Shown here piece by piece: positions 7,037-16,177 of a DNA stretch of 52,547 nucleotides; the stretch's first letter is position 1; every line of letters starts with the position of its first letter. Position numbers and translations under genes: made by a program. The notes under the pieces were generated by a model, which was not told where the DNA came from, ran no database searches, and saw nothing but the letters and a program-made list of their open reading frames with translations. Origin of the DNA: Chitinophagales bacterium (GTDB taxonomy: Bacteria > Bacteroidota > Bacteroidia > Chitinophagales > BACL12); assembly GCA_019694895.1 (NCBI GenBank), contig JAIBBA010000005.1, positions 1 through 52,547 on the forward strand. The letters are read 5' to 3'.

Positions 7037-9244
7037 ATGAAAAAAATTTTATTAATGAGCGCAATGCTCTGTACTATAGCTGCATTCGCTCAGCAAACAG
7101 AAACTACATACGATCTTAACGAAGTTATCGTTTCAGGAAATCGATTCCCGGAAGAACGTCGTGAGGTAGCTCAGAAAGTCGACGTTATAAAAACATCGAC
7201 AATTAATTTCACAAATGCTGCAACCACTGCTGAACTACTTTCAGAATCAGGAAAAGTATTTGTGCAGAAAAGTCAACTCGGTGGTGGCAGCCCGGTATTG
7301 CGTGGGTTCGAAGCCAGCCGTGTATTGATGGTTGTGGATGGTGTGCGCATGAACAATGCTATCTATCGCGCCGGCCACCTTCAAAATGTGATTACACTCG
7401 ATCAGTCAATTCTTGATAGAGTGGAGATTGCTTATGGCCCTTCATCTCTTGTATATGGCAGCGATGCACTGGGTGGTGTTATGCATTTCCATACAAAAAA
7501 TCCAAAGCTGCTTGTTGATGGTGAAAGCATGGCTTCAGGATCTGCTTTCCTGCGTTACGCAACTGCCGCAGATGCCATGTCAGGTAATTTCAATATTAAT
7601 CTCGCAGGGAAAAAAATCGGTTCGCTTACTTCTGTATCATATAATGATTATAATGACTTGCGTTCGGGAACAGTTGAAAATGATGAAAACAAAAACTATT
7701 GGACGCGTCCATACTATGTTGTTACGACAAACGGCGTTGATGAGTTGAAAGCAAATGATGATAAATACACACAGGTGTATTCAGGATATACGCAATATGA
7801 TGTCATGCAGAAGTTCCTGTATCAGCAAAGTGCAAAGCTTTCACACAAATTGAATTTCCAATACTCAACATCTACCGATATCCCGCGCTATGATCGTTTA
7901 ACTGATCCATTGAATGCAACTACAGGCGATAGTCTTCGCTTCGCTGAGTGGTATTATGGTCCACAAGATAGGATGCTTGTTGCCTATGATATGTTGTATG
8001 CCGGAAAAACAGCTGCTTTCGACAATATGCATGTGATACTCAGCTATCAGGATATTCAGGAAAGTCGCCATCAACGTCGCTGGAATAAAACAAATCTGCA
8101 ACATCGTATCGAAGATGTTAGTGTAATGGGGGCAAACATTGATTTCGAGAAAAAAATCAATGCAAACACAATCACTTACGGACTAGAATCTTATTTCAAC
8201 GATGTAACATCGTCTGCACATGAAGAAGATATTCTTACAGGTGAAGAAACACCTTTAGACACTCGTTATGCCAGCGGTGGCGCTACCATGATGAATGCTG
8301 CTGCATTTGCTTCGCACCAATTGAAATTCAGCAACAATAAATTTGTATTAAATGATGGCCTGCGTTTTAATTATTCAAAATTGACAGCATCGTTTACTGA
8401 TAAAACATTCTTCCCATTCCCTTATACAGATATCGATCAACAAAATACTTCGTTAACAGGTAGCCTCGGTTTAGTGTATTCGCCTGATAATTCAACAAAG
8501 ATATCCTTGATCGGTTCTACCGGTTTCCGCGTGCCAAACGTTGATGACCTTACCAAAGTTTTTGAAAGCGGTCCGGGAAGTCTTATCGTTCCAAATCCAG
8601 ATCTTGGCCCTGAAAAAACAATTAACGCCGACCTTTCTATTGTGAAGGTGTTTAAAGACAAACTCGAAATTGAGCTTACCGGTTTTTACACGCGATTTAC
8701 CGATTATATCGCATTGGAACCCGGAACTTTCGAAGGAGCCGATTCAATTGAATATGATGGCGTGTTGAGCGAAGTACTTACAACAGTAAACAAAGGCAGT
8801 GCTTACCTCTATGGATTTAATGTTGGTGCCGATGTAAATATCATCAATGGACTGAATTTGTCATCATACATTACATACACATATGGTCGCATAGAAACCG
8901 ATACCACTCCATATCCACTCGATCATATTCCGCCGGTTTACGGAAGAACAGGCCTCAAATACGCTAAAAAGAAACTTGTTGCCGAAGCTTACGCCCTGTA
9001 TAACGGATGGAAGTATATTGAAGATTATAACATCGTTGGTGGTGAAGATAACGACCAGTATGCTACACCTGAAGGAATGCCTTCATGGTATACCCTCAAT
9101 ATCAAAGCATCATACGACGTAATGGAATATGTTACCATCCAGGCAGGTTGTGAAAACCTCATGGATCACCAATATAGAGTATTCGCCTCCGGAATTTCTG
9201 CTCCGGGTCGCAATATCTTTGTTGCGGTGCGCGCGAAATTCTGA
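7037..9244 (+). CDS. TonB-dependent outer membrane receptor, heme/hemoglobin-like
   Basis: This 735-residue receptor has a signal peptide (MKKILLMSAMLCTIAAFA before QQ), a TonB-box-like YDLNEVIVSG, a plug domain (SPVLRGFEASRVLMVVDGVRMNN in part, and YGPSSLVYGSDALGGVMHF) and a 22-strand-type barrel ending in the aromatic terminus VAVRAKF. The plug wording (VDGVRMNNAIYRAGHLQNV) is like the heme/hemoglobin receptor group, but the substrate is unproven. No carboxypeptidase-like N-terminal extension (SusC type) is present, so a polysaccharide role is unlikely. It probably forms an operon with the small exported protein upstream. The following spacer contains an unusual hairpin. Confidence 0.92.
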   Translation: MKKILLMSAMLCTIAAFAQQTETTYDLNEVIVSGNRFPEERREVAQKVDVIKTSTINFTNAATTAELLSESGKVFVQKSQLGGGSPVLRGFEASRVLMVVDGVRMNNAIYRAGHLQNVITLDQSILDRVEIAYGPSSLVYGSDALGGVMHFHTKNPKLLVDGESMASGSAFLRYATAADAMSGNFNINLAGKKIGSLTSVSYNDYNDLRSGTVENDENKNYWTRPYYVVTTNGVDELKANDDKYTQVYSGYTQYDVMQKFLYQQSAKLSHKLNFQYSTSTDIPRYDRLTDPLNATTGDSLRFAEWYYGPQDRMLVAYDMLYAGKTAAFDNMHVILSYQDIQESRHQRRWNKTNLQHRIEDVSVMGANIDFEKKINANTITYGLESYFNDVTSSAHEEDILTGEETPLDTRYASGGATMMNAAAFASHQLKFSNNKFVLNDGLRFNYSKLTASFTDKTFFPFPYTDIDQQNTSLTGSLGLVYSPDNSTKISLIGSTGFRVPNVDDLTKVFESGPGSLIVPNPDLGPEKTINADLSIVKVFKDKLEIELTGFYTRFTDYIALEPGTFEGADSIEYDGVLSEVLTTVNKGSAYLYGFNVGADVNIINGLNLSSYITYTYGRIETDTTPYPLDHIPPVYGRTGLKYAKKKLVAEAYALYNGWKYIEDYNIVGGEDNDQYATPEGMPSWYTLNIKASYDVMEYVTIQAGCENLMDHQYRVFASGISAPGRNIFVAVRAKF

Positions 9245-9255
9245 TAAAAAGAACC

Positions 9256-9326
9256 CGCCCCTGTAAGTCTGACCTCAGGATACTGCCCCCGGAGCCCTGA
9301 TGTCAACACCACAGGGGCGTGGTGTT
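9256..9326 (+). ncRNA. candidate structured RNA / attenuator-like hairpins
   Basis: The spacer after the TonB receptor can fold in two competing ways. CGCCCCTGT (9256-9264) is perfectly complementary to ACAGGGGCG (9311-9319), enclosing a second stem GACCTCAGG (9271-9279) with CCTGATGTC (9296-9304), 8 of 9 paired. Alternatively AACACCAC (9305-9312) pairs with GTGGTGTT (9319-9326), a terminator-like hairpin with loop AGGGGC. Bases 9311-9312 and 9319 are used by both. It could be only a complex terminator for the receptor gene. I do not recognise a known riboswitch class. Confidence 0.4.
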
Positions 9327-9366
9327 TTCGTGAAAAGTGATAACTTCACAGCCTAAATATGAAACA

Positions 9367-9669
9367 ATGAGCCTCTTTTCAAAACTTCTTGGCGGCAATA
9401 AAGGCGGTGGCGGAGGCAACAAAGCCCAGGCTTTTATCACCCAACTGACCCAGGACCTGCATCTTTCAAGCGACCAGGTTACTCAGGTTGAAGCAGCGTT
9501 GCGTGAATTCTTTTCCGAAAAGCGGGAAATGAAACAATCCGGTAACAAAGACGGATTCAAAGAAAGCAAGCAGGATTTCAAAGATGATATCCTCAAAGCT
9601 TTAAGTCCTGAACAGCAACAAAAATTTATGGATAATATCCAGACTTATAAACAATTGCTTAGAAAGTAA
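9367..9669 (+). CDS. small helical hypothetical protein with LTxxQ-like repeats
   Basis: The ATG at 9367 (MSLFSKLLGG) is preferred over an in-frame ATG 30 nt upstream. The 100-residue product has a Gly-rich N-terminal linker and is otherwise helical and charged. Two segments, LSSDQVTQVEAAL and LSPEQQQKF, resemble the LTxxQ helix-turn repeats of Spy/CpxP chaperones, but there is no signal peptide and the match is weak. It follows the structured spacer and is separated from the next gene by 52 nt. Function unknown. Confidence 0.65.
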   Translation: MSLFSKLLGGNKGGGGGNKAQAFITQLTQDLHLSSDQVTQVEAALREFFSEKREMKQSGNKDGFKESKQDFKDDILKALSPEQQQKFMDNIQTYKQLLRK

Positions 9670-9721
9670 ATCTTTTCAAGGCAATTGAAATCAGTTTTTA
9701 TTTAACCACAAACCACACCAC

Positions 9722-10252
9722 ATGACAGATTTACTGTTCGCAAATGTATTGTTGTTCGGTTCTAATGAGCCAACAGTGCATCTTCCCGAAGGATTGTATA
9801 AGGCCTTATTGGCATCGCACTCCGGCTTGCGTTATATTGTAATGATTTTATTAATCCTTGCAGTTGTTTACGCTCGTCAAACTTCATCCGGAAAAAAACC
9901 TTTCGCCGGTGCTACTAAGAAAATGGGTATGTTCACCATGATCTTAGTGGATATTCAATTATTGGTAGGAGCTGCACTATATTTCAATTTTATCGCATCT
10001 CAAACAAATTTTAAATTGGGAAAATTGAAAGATCAGCTGAGCGCTCCAATGTTTCGCTCAATAGCGCTGGATCATGCGCTGGGAATGTTTATCGCAATCG
10101 TGCTGATTCACTTAGGGTATGCTAAAGCGAAAAAATCTATGAATGATGTAGATGCAGGAAAAAAACAATTTATGTTTTACCTGATTGCACTTATTCTGAT
10201 ACTCGTTTCTATTCCATGGCCATTCCTGCATCATGAACGCGGATGGTTCTGA
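9722..10252 (+). CDS. four-helix membrane protein, often labelled cytochrome B-like
   Basis: A 176-residue protein with about four membrane helices (near residues 34-50, 68-88, 112-130 and 148-165). Histidines lie in HSGLRY at the first helix and in LDHALGMF and LIHLGYAKAK near the third, and the C-terminus reads SIPWPFLHHERGWF. Bacteroidota genomes carry many such proteins labelled cytochrome B because of the spaced histidines, but heme binding is not established here. It is monocistronic by appearance, ending at a strong hairpin terminator. Its transcription faces the FNR-like gene across that terminator. Confidence 0.7.
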   Translation: MTDLLFANVLLFGSNEPTVHLPEGLYKALLASHSGLRYIVMILLILAVVYARQTSSGKKPFAGATKKMGMFTMILVDIQLLVGAALYFNFIASQTNFKLGKLKDQLSAPMFRSIALDHALGMFIAIVLIHLGYAKAKKSMNDVDAGKKQFMFYLIALILILVSIPWPFLHHERGWF

Positions 10253-10270
10253 TAACTGAAAAATTGTACA

Positions 10271-10306
10271 TAAAAAACGGGTCTGTTACAACGGACCCGT
10301 TTTTTA
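10271..10306. terminator. bidirectional rho-independent terminator
   Basis: A perfect 13-bp stem (TAAAAAACGGGTC with GACCCGTTTTTTA) around a 10-base loop, with T runs on both strands, sits between the convergent genes ending at 10252 and 10323. Confidence 0.93.
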
Positions 10307-10322
10307 TGCAGTTTGGTTTCTG

Positions 10323-11036
10323 TTAATCGTACAATTCACAAACTTTTGCCAATCCTTTCGGATCTATAATTTTGATAGCATGATTGTTTGTTTCAATCAA
10401 TCCCTCTTCCTTCAAATCTTTTAATACACGAATTGCAGTTTCTTTTACCGTACCAACATAAGACGCAAGGTCTTCACGTGTAATACTCACAACGCCATCC
10501 GGATTGTCCTCGGTTTTATAAGATTCACTTAATAGTAACAACGCCTCCGCAACGCGACCTCTTACCGGTTTATAGGCAATATCGGCCATTTTCTCAACGG
10601 TTTGATCAATGGTCTTGGTCAGCAGTTGCACCATGCCTTCAGAAAAGCGATTGTTTTCACGGAATATCTTCAACACGGAATCTTTCGGTATAAAGCATAT
10701 CACGGCATCTTCAATTACCTCGGCACTCACACCGTAAGTTTGAGAGCTCAACATCGCCCCATATCCGATAAAATCGCCCGGCGTTACAATTTTCATGATC
10801 TGTTCCTTGCCATCCGGAGCCTGTTTATAGAGTTTTACCTTGCCCTCATTGAGACAATACAACCCATATGAGTTGGCGTGCTCGTGGAATATGGTCTGCC
10901 CTTTTTTATACAGGGCACAGGTCTTAGCCTGACTGATATATTCCGCTTCGTCCACATGACAAAAGTGGAACAACGTTTTGTTCCTGCTCTTGCATTGGGC
11001 GCACTCGGGGGTTTGAATTCGTGATTTCGTGGTCAT
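10323..11036 (-). CDS. Crp/Fnr family regulator with four N-terminal cysteines
   Basis: Starting at the ATG at 11036 the protein has 237 residues: N-terminal cysteines C12, C15, C26 and C40, a cyclic-nucleotide-binding-fold domain (GQTIFHEHANSYGLYCLNEG; IVTPGDFIGYGAMLS), a long dimer helix and a C-terminal winged helix (ITREDLASYVGTVKETAIRVLKDL). The recognition helix carries E-x3-R, as in FNR. Cysteines ahead of the sensor domain recall oxygen-sensing iron-sulfur FNR proteins, though the spacing differs from E. coli. Earlier in-frame starts (11063, 11120) would extend into the upstream stress-protein gene. It may control the microaerobic oxidase genes 10 kb away; that is inference. Confidence 0.85.
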   Translation of the reverse strand: MTTKSRIQTPECAQCKSRNKTLFHFCHVDEAEYISQAKTCALYKKGQTIFHEHANSYGLYCLNEGKVKLYKQAPDGKEQIMKIVTPGDFIGYGAMLSSQTYGVSAEVIEDAVICFIPKDSVLKIFRENNRFSEGMVQLLTKTIDQTVEKMADIAYKPVRGRVAEALLLLSESYKTEDNPDGVVSITREDLASYVGTVKETAIRVLKDLKEEGLIETNNHAIKIIDPKGLAKVCELYD

Positions 11037-11070
11037 AATTTTTGAATTTGCCTGAATTGTCATAAAATTA

Positions 11071-12018
11071 TCATTTATCGCAATTGTATGCAAGTAGTGG
11101 TATCTGACTGTATAACGCAATATTGCGTGTTACACTCATATGGAAGATGGTAGAAAACAGTCCGTGATTGTGTGTCACCATGCCTATCATGTCTACCTGA
11201 TTCCTCGAAGCAAACTTCTTGATGCCTTCCGTAATGTTCTTTTCAGCTAAAAAATGCAATTGCAATCGTTCGGCATCAATCTCTTTCCTGAAACCGGTTT
11301 GCAGCTTGTCTACCAATGCTTTGTTATATGAATTGGTATCATTCATGAAATGAACAGCATGCAACGTGGCATTGTATTTAGCGGTAAATCCTAACAAATA
11401 ACCAATGATATCATAATCCTGATCGGTGCCTTCGAACGGTACCATAACGTTTTTAATAGAAACCGGTTCATTATGAGTAGGTAAGGCGATCACCGGAATG
11501 TCAGATTTCTTGATGATATTCCATGTAACAGTGCCAAACATCCTGTCCTCAATACTATTGGCCCCCTGGGTTCCTACTACTATCAAGTCTACTTTTTCGG
11601 TATGGGCAATGTCCAAGATGGTTTCTGACGCAAACCCCATCATTGCCTTGAATTGGACTTTAGTCCACTTTAAGTCCGTACGATGCTTACCGGCATAGCG
11701 CTGCATATCATCATCGGCTCTCAACTTTTGAGCGGCAAGTAATTCTTTTACCATATCCGGTGGCATATGCTCATCGGTAAACGGCATGTGATAAGCATGC
11801 ACAACTAATAATTCGGCATCAAACTGCTTGGCAATATCAACAGCCAAAACCAACGCCAAATCGGCATTTTCGGAGTAGTCGGTTGGAACCAAAATGCGAT
11901 TTACCTGCATAAGTCGCTCTTTGAACTGTTCACGCTTTTGTGTTCGCGTTCTGCTCGATTCTTGCTTGCCCGGTCCATTTATCGAGGACGGCATGCTGTT
12001 AAGTTGGTCGTCAGTCAT
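11071..12018 (-). CDS. tandem universal stress protein (UspA family)
   Basis: The 315-residue protein contains two UspA-type domains. The first (NRILVPTDYSENADLALVLA at its start) ends with the nucleotide-binding pattern GTQG-x9-GT, typical of ATP-binding Usp proteins. The second domain (IKNVMVPFEGTDQDYDIIGYL at its start) has the degenerate ending GMVTHNHGLFSTIFHMSV and probably does not bind ATP. The first 36 residues are polar and unlike Usp proteins, so translation may instead start at the ATG at 11910. It is upstream of the FNR-like gene on the same strand with a 34-nt gap, so both may form one redox or energy-stress operon. Confidence 0.88.
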   Translation of the reverse strand: MTDDQLNSMPSSINGPGKQESSRTRTQKREQFKERLMQVNRILVPTDYSENADLALVLAVDIAKQFDAELLVVHAYHMPFTDEHMPPDMVKELLAAQKLRADDDMQRYAGKHRTDLKWTKVQFKAMMGFASETILDIAHTEKVDLIVVGTQGANSIEDRMFGTVTWNIIKKSDIPVIALPTHNEPVSIKNVMVPFEGTDQDYDIIGYLLGFTAKYNATLHAVHFMNDTNSYNKALVDKLQTGFRKEIDAERLQLHFLAEKNITEGIKKFASRNQVDMIGMVTHNHGLFSTIFHMSVTRNIALYSQIPLLAYNCDK

Positions 12019-12115
12019 TGGAAAGATTTTTTTACTGATTCAAAATTGAACATAGTTCACCCGAAACAGCATGATATACCTCAAGCCAAATGGTGACTTT
12101 TGTCAATCCAAAAAC

Positions 12116-12156
12116 AAAAAACCTGCCTGAAAAGCTGTTTCAGGCAGGTTTTTTTT
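12116..12156. terminator. hairpin terminator, usable on both strands
   Basis: ACCTGCCTGAAA pairs with TTTCAGGCAGGT around a short loop, flanked by A and T runs. It lies downstream of the DUF4468 gene (minus strand) and upstream of the stress-protein gene. Confidence 0.9.
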
Positions 12157-12228
12157 GGGGTTTGAAGTAGTATCCGGTTGTCTGTATCCGGATTTTGCCT
12201 TCCTACCGCACAATTTCGATGATTTATT

Positions 12229-12780
12229 TTACCATTCTTCCTCTTTTTTAGGAGCGGCAGGGCGTAATTCAGAATCGAGACTTTCAGTGAGTTTATTCAT
12301 AAAGTCCTCTATCTGAACCAGATAGCCGGTAACATTCTCATCCTTTGCAAAGTTTTCTTCGTTGATCCACTTTTCAATTCCGAAGTAGGAAGGACCTTCA
12401 ACATGTATCTTGGTTATTGTGTATTTGAACCTGCCGTCGCGAAACTGCAATGTCAGATAATAATTGATCTGCGCAGCTTTTACGGTTTGTCCTTTTTCGT
12501 CGCGCGTAAGCTGAAACTGATGCTTGATCTCAATCACGCCATCTTCTTTGCTTTGGCTTTTGATAGCCTGGCTTGGACTCTTATAGAATTTCTTCATCCA
12601 TTCCATAGCTACATTGTACAGTGAGTCTTTTGTAATGCCGGGAACTTGAATAACATCGGTATAAGTTACCAGTTTTGTTTCTTCGTCGACAGGAAATGCG
12701 GGCCTTTCTACTTTTTCGCCTTTCTGGGCAAATGCGGCCACTGAGCCCATCAGGCATACGATAGTGAGGAATTTCTTCAT
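12229..12780 (-). CDS. DUF4468 (TBP-like fold) exported protein
   Basis: With the ATG at 12780 the protein has 183 residues and a clean signal peptide (MKKFLTIVCLMGSVAAFA). The mature part starts with FPVDEETKLVTYTDVIQVPGITKDSLY, the hallmark of the DUF4468 family, whose members have a TATA-binding-protein-like fold and are secreted in Bacteroidota; molecular function is unknown. An upstream in-frame start at 12819 would put 13 residues before the signal peptide and is rejected. The C-terminus is charged (PKKEEEW). It stands alone between a terminator and a divergent small gene. Confidence 0.82.
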   Translation of the reverse strand: MKKFLTIVCLMGSVAAFAQKGEKVERPAFPVDEETKLVTYTDVIQVPGITKDSLYNVAMEWMKKFYKSPSQAIKSQSKEDGVIEIKHQFQLTRDEKGQTVKAAQINYYLTLQFRDGRFKYTITKIHVEGPSYFGIEKWINEENFAKDENVTGYLVQIEDFMNKLTESLDSELRPAAPKKEEEW

Positions 12781-12892
12781 GAAAGTGCTATTTTGCGACG
12801 AAGATAATCCCAAAAACAATACCAGATTTTCACCAATTTGAGGTTATGCACAGTTTTTGCCCCTAATGATTTAAAATTTTCATCAGGATGTA

Positions 12893-12900
12893 TACCTTTG
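12893..12900 (+). promoter_or_regulatory. -7 box ahead of the 38-residue gene
   Basis: TACCTTTG, an exact TAnnTTTG match, ends 17 bases before the ATG at 12918. It supports expression of the small gene that follows. Confidence 0.55.
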
Positions 12901-12917
12901 TCCTAAATAACTGCATC

Positions 12918-13034
12918 ATGAGTTCTCAGTTTTTTGTAGGTCTTGTTATCGTTTGCTACATCCTTGTTGTTGGCGGATTGTTTGTGATAGAATATATCAA
13001 AGGCAAACGCGGTGGAAATACCAACGGCCACTAA
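12918..13034 (+). CDS. 38-residue single-pass membrane peptide
   Basis: A short reading frame from ATG 12918 to TAA 13034 encodes 38 residues: a few polar residues, a hydrophobic helix (FFVGLVIVCYILVVGGLFVI), then a positively charged tail (EYIKGKRGGNTNGH). The topology fits a single-pass inner membrane peptide with a cytoplasmic tail. A consensus -7 box lies just upstream and the frame stops with TAA TAA. It is too short for family assignment, and homologs are needed to prove it is a gene. Between 13035 and 13227 I see only a weak hairpin and C/T-rich runs. Confidence 0.55.
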   Translation: MSSQFFVGLVIVCYILVVGGLFVIEYIKGKRGGNTNGH

Positions 13035-13222
13035 TAATCCATAGCCCTCCTGTCCGATGCAGAGGATAACTCCTCCTGCCTCCTTTTTTGTACGATCTGT
13101 AATCTTATTTCCAAGCCGGAAATGGCCCTCTTTTTGCAGGCGATAAACCGGTCATTTTACTACCCTCGGTAATGTGCATTAGGCGTGAATAAATTGCCTT
13201 TTTTATGCCTTGATTTTACTAG

Positions 13223-15256
<2,034 letters not shown>

Positions 15257-15273
15257 TGCATTTCTAATAAAAG

Positions 15274-15307
15274 AAAAGCGACATATCTTTCGGTATGTCG
15301 CTTTTTT
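15274..15307. terminator. bidirectional terminator after gyrB
   Basis: A 12-bp stem AAAAGCGACATA / TATGTCGCTTTT with an 8-base loop and T runs on both strands separates gyrB from the convergent outer membrane protein gene. Confidence 0.93.
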
Positions 15308-15329
15308 ATTTAATTATTTTTTTGTGATT

Positions 15330-15947
15330 TTACAATCCAATATTGAAGCCCATTCTAACAACCCATGGACTATAATATATCGATTCGATATTGTGCAATA
15401 CATCGTATAATAACATGATTTGGAAGCGAGAATTTGATCCAACTTCGTAATTATATCCCATGCCTAAGAATAATGCTGATACGTCATTGGTGTATTCGCC
15501 ATAGGTTGGATCTTCATAAGTAAATTTGACCCATGAATGCTCGAATTCTGCATGCGCAAATAAGCCATAAATTAAATCGTGTTGCACAAAAACTCTCGGT
15601 CCCAACACTTGAGCTTTGTAATCGGCAAAAGTTGCAAGGTTGTAATTTTCGCTAAAATATTGATAGGTAAATCCAACACCGGCGGTTAGCATTTCTGTAA
15701 TCCTGTATCCGACAATTGGCGATGCCTCAATGTAGGTGGCCTGTCCAAATTGTGCACCCAGATTACCGCCTACAACAATATTGTCTACCCAATTCTTTTT
15801 GTCATCACCTGAATCTCCATCATCATTTGAACTTTCTTCATTTGTTGTTTCGGCATCTGAAGGGTCAATAGGTTGCGTTTGAGCCTGAACAATTTGTAGG
15901 CTGCAAATCAGGAATAGACTGCACAGGAAGCGTTTAAACGATATCAT
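15330..15947 (-). CDS. outer membrane beta-barrel protein, hypothetical
   Basis: A 205-residue protein with signal peptide MISFKRFLCSLFLICSLQIVQA, an acidic linker (ETTNEESSNDDGDSGDDKK) at about residues 33-51, and then alternating aromatic/glycine strands (VVGGNLGAQFGQATYIEASPIVGYRI) consistent with an eight-strand barrel of the kind often labelled porin family or OmpW-like. It ends in GFNIGL. No partner gene is adjacent; the divergent gene 16178 encodes a T9SS cargo. Function unknown; a role in membrane stability or transport is inference. Confidence 0.7.
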   Translation of the reverse strand: MISFKRFLCSLFLICSLQIVQAQTQPIDPSDAETTNEESSNDDGDSGDDKKNWVDNIVVGGNLGAQFGQATYIEASPIVGYRITEMLTAGVGFTYQYFSENYNLATFADYKAQVLGPRVFVQHDLIYGLFAHAEFEHSWVKFTYEDPTYGEYTNDVSALFLGMGYNYEVGSNSRFQIMLLYDVLHNIESIYYSPWVVRMGFNIGL

Positions 15948-16177
15948 ATGGGTGGTAAAATTAGCGAGAACTCATTTTAATGAAGTACAAAGCCTTGAAA
16001 TTTAGGGTGGATCGGGAATTTTGAGTCCCTAAACGCCTATTTCACCGCAACAATTGTTCCTGAAATGTTATTCCGTACATTAGATAGGTGATTTCACCCC
16101 AAAAAACACCAATTTTGCTAGAAATCGGTTGTGAACCTATGTATACACCTGTAGTTTTATCCTCAGAAATACCATCC

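Noticed and set aside
9256-9326. Cobalamin, TPP or SAM riboswitch
   Set aside because: The conserved boxes of these classes are not seen; only an unclassified fold is supported.
11037-11120. Longer start for the FNR-like gene
   Set aside because: It extends into the stress-protein gene; the ATG at 11036 precedes the conserved cysteine region directly.
12781-12819. Longer start for the DUF4468 protein
   Set aside because: It adds 13 residues in front of a clear signal peptide.
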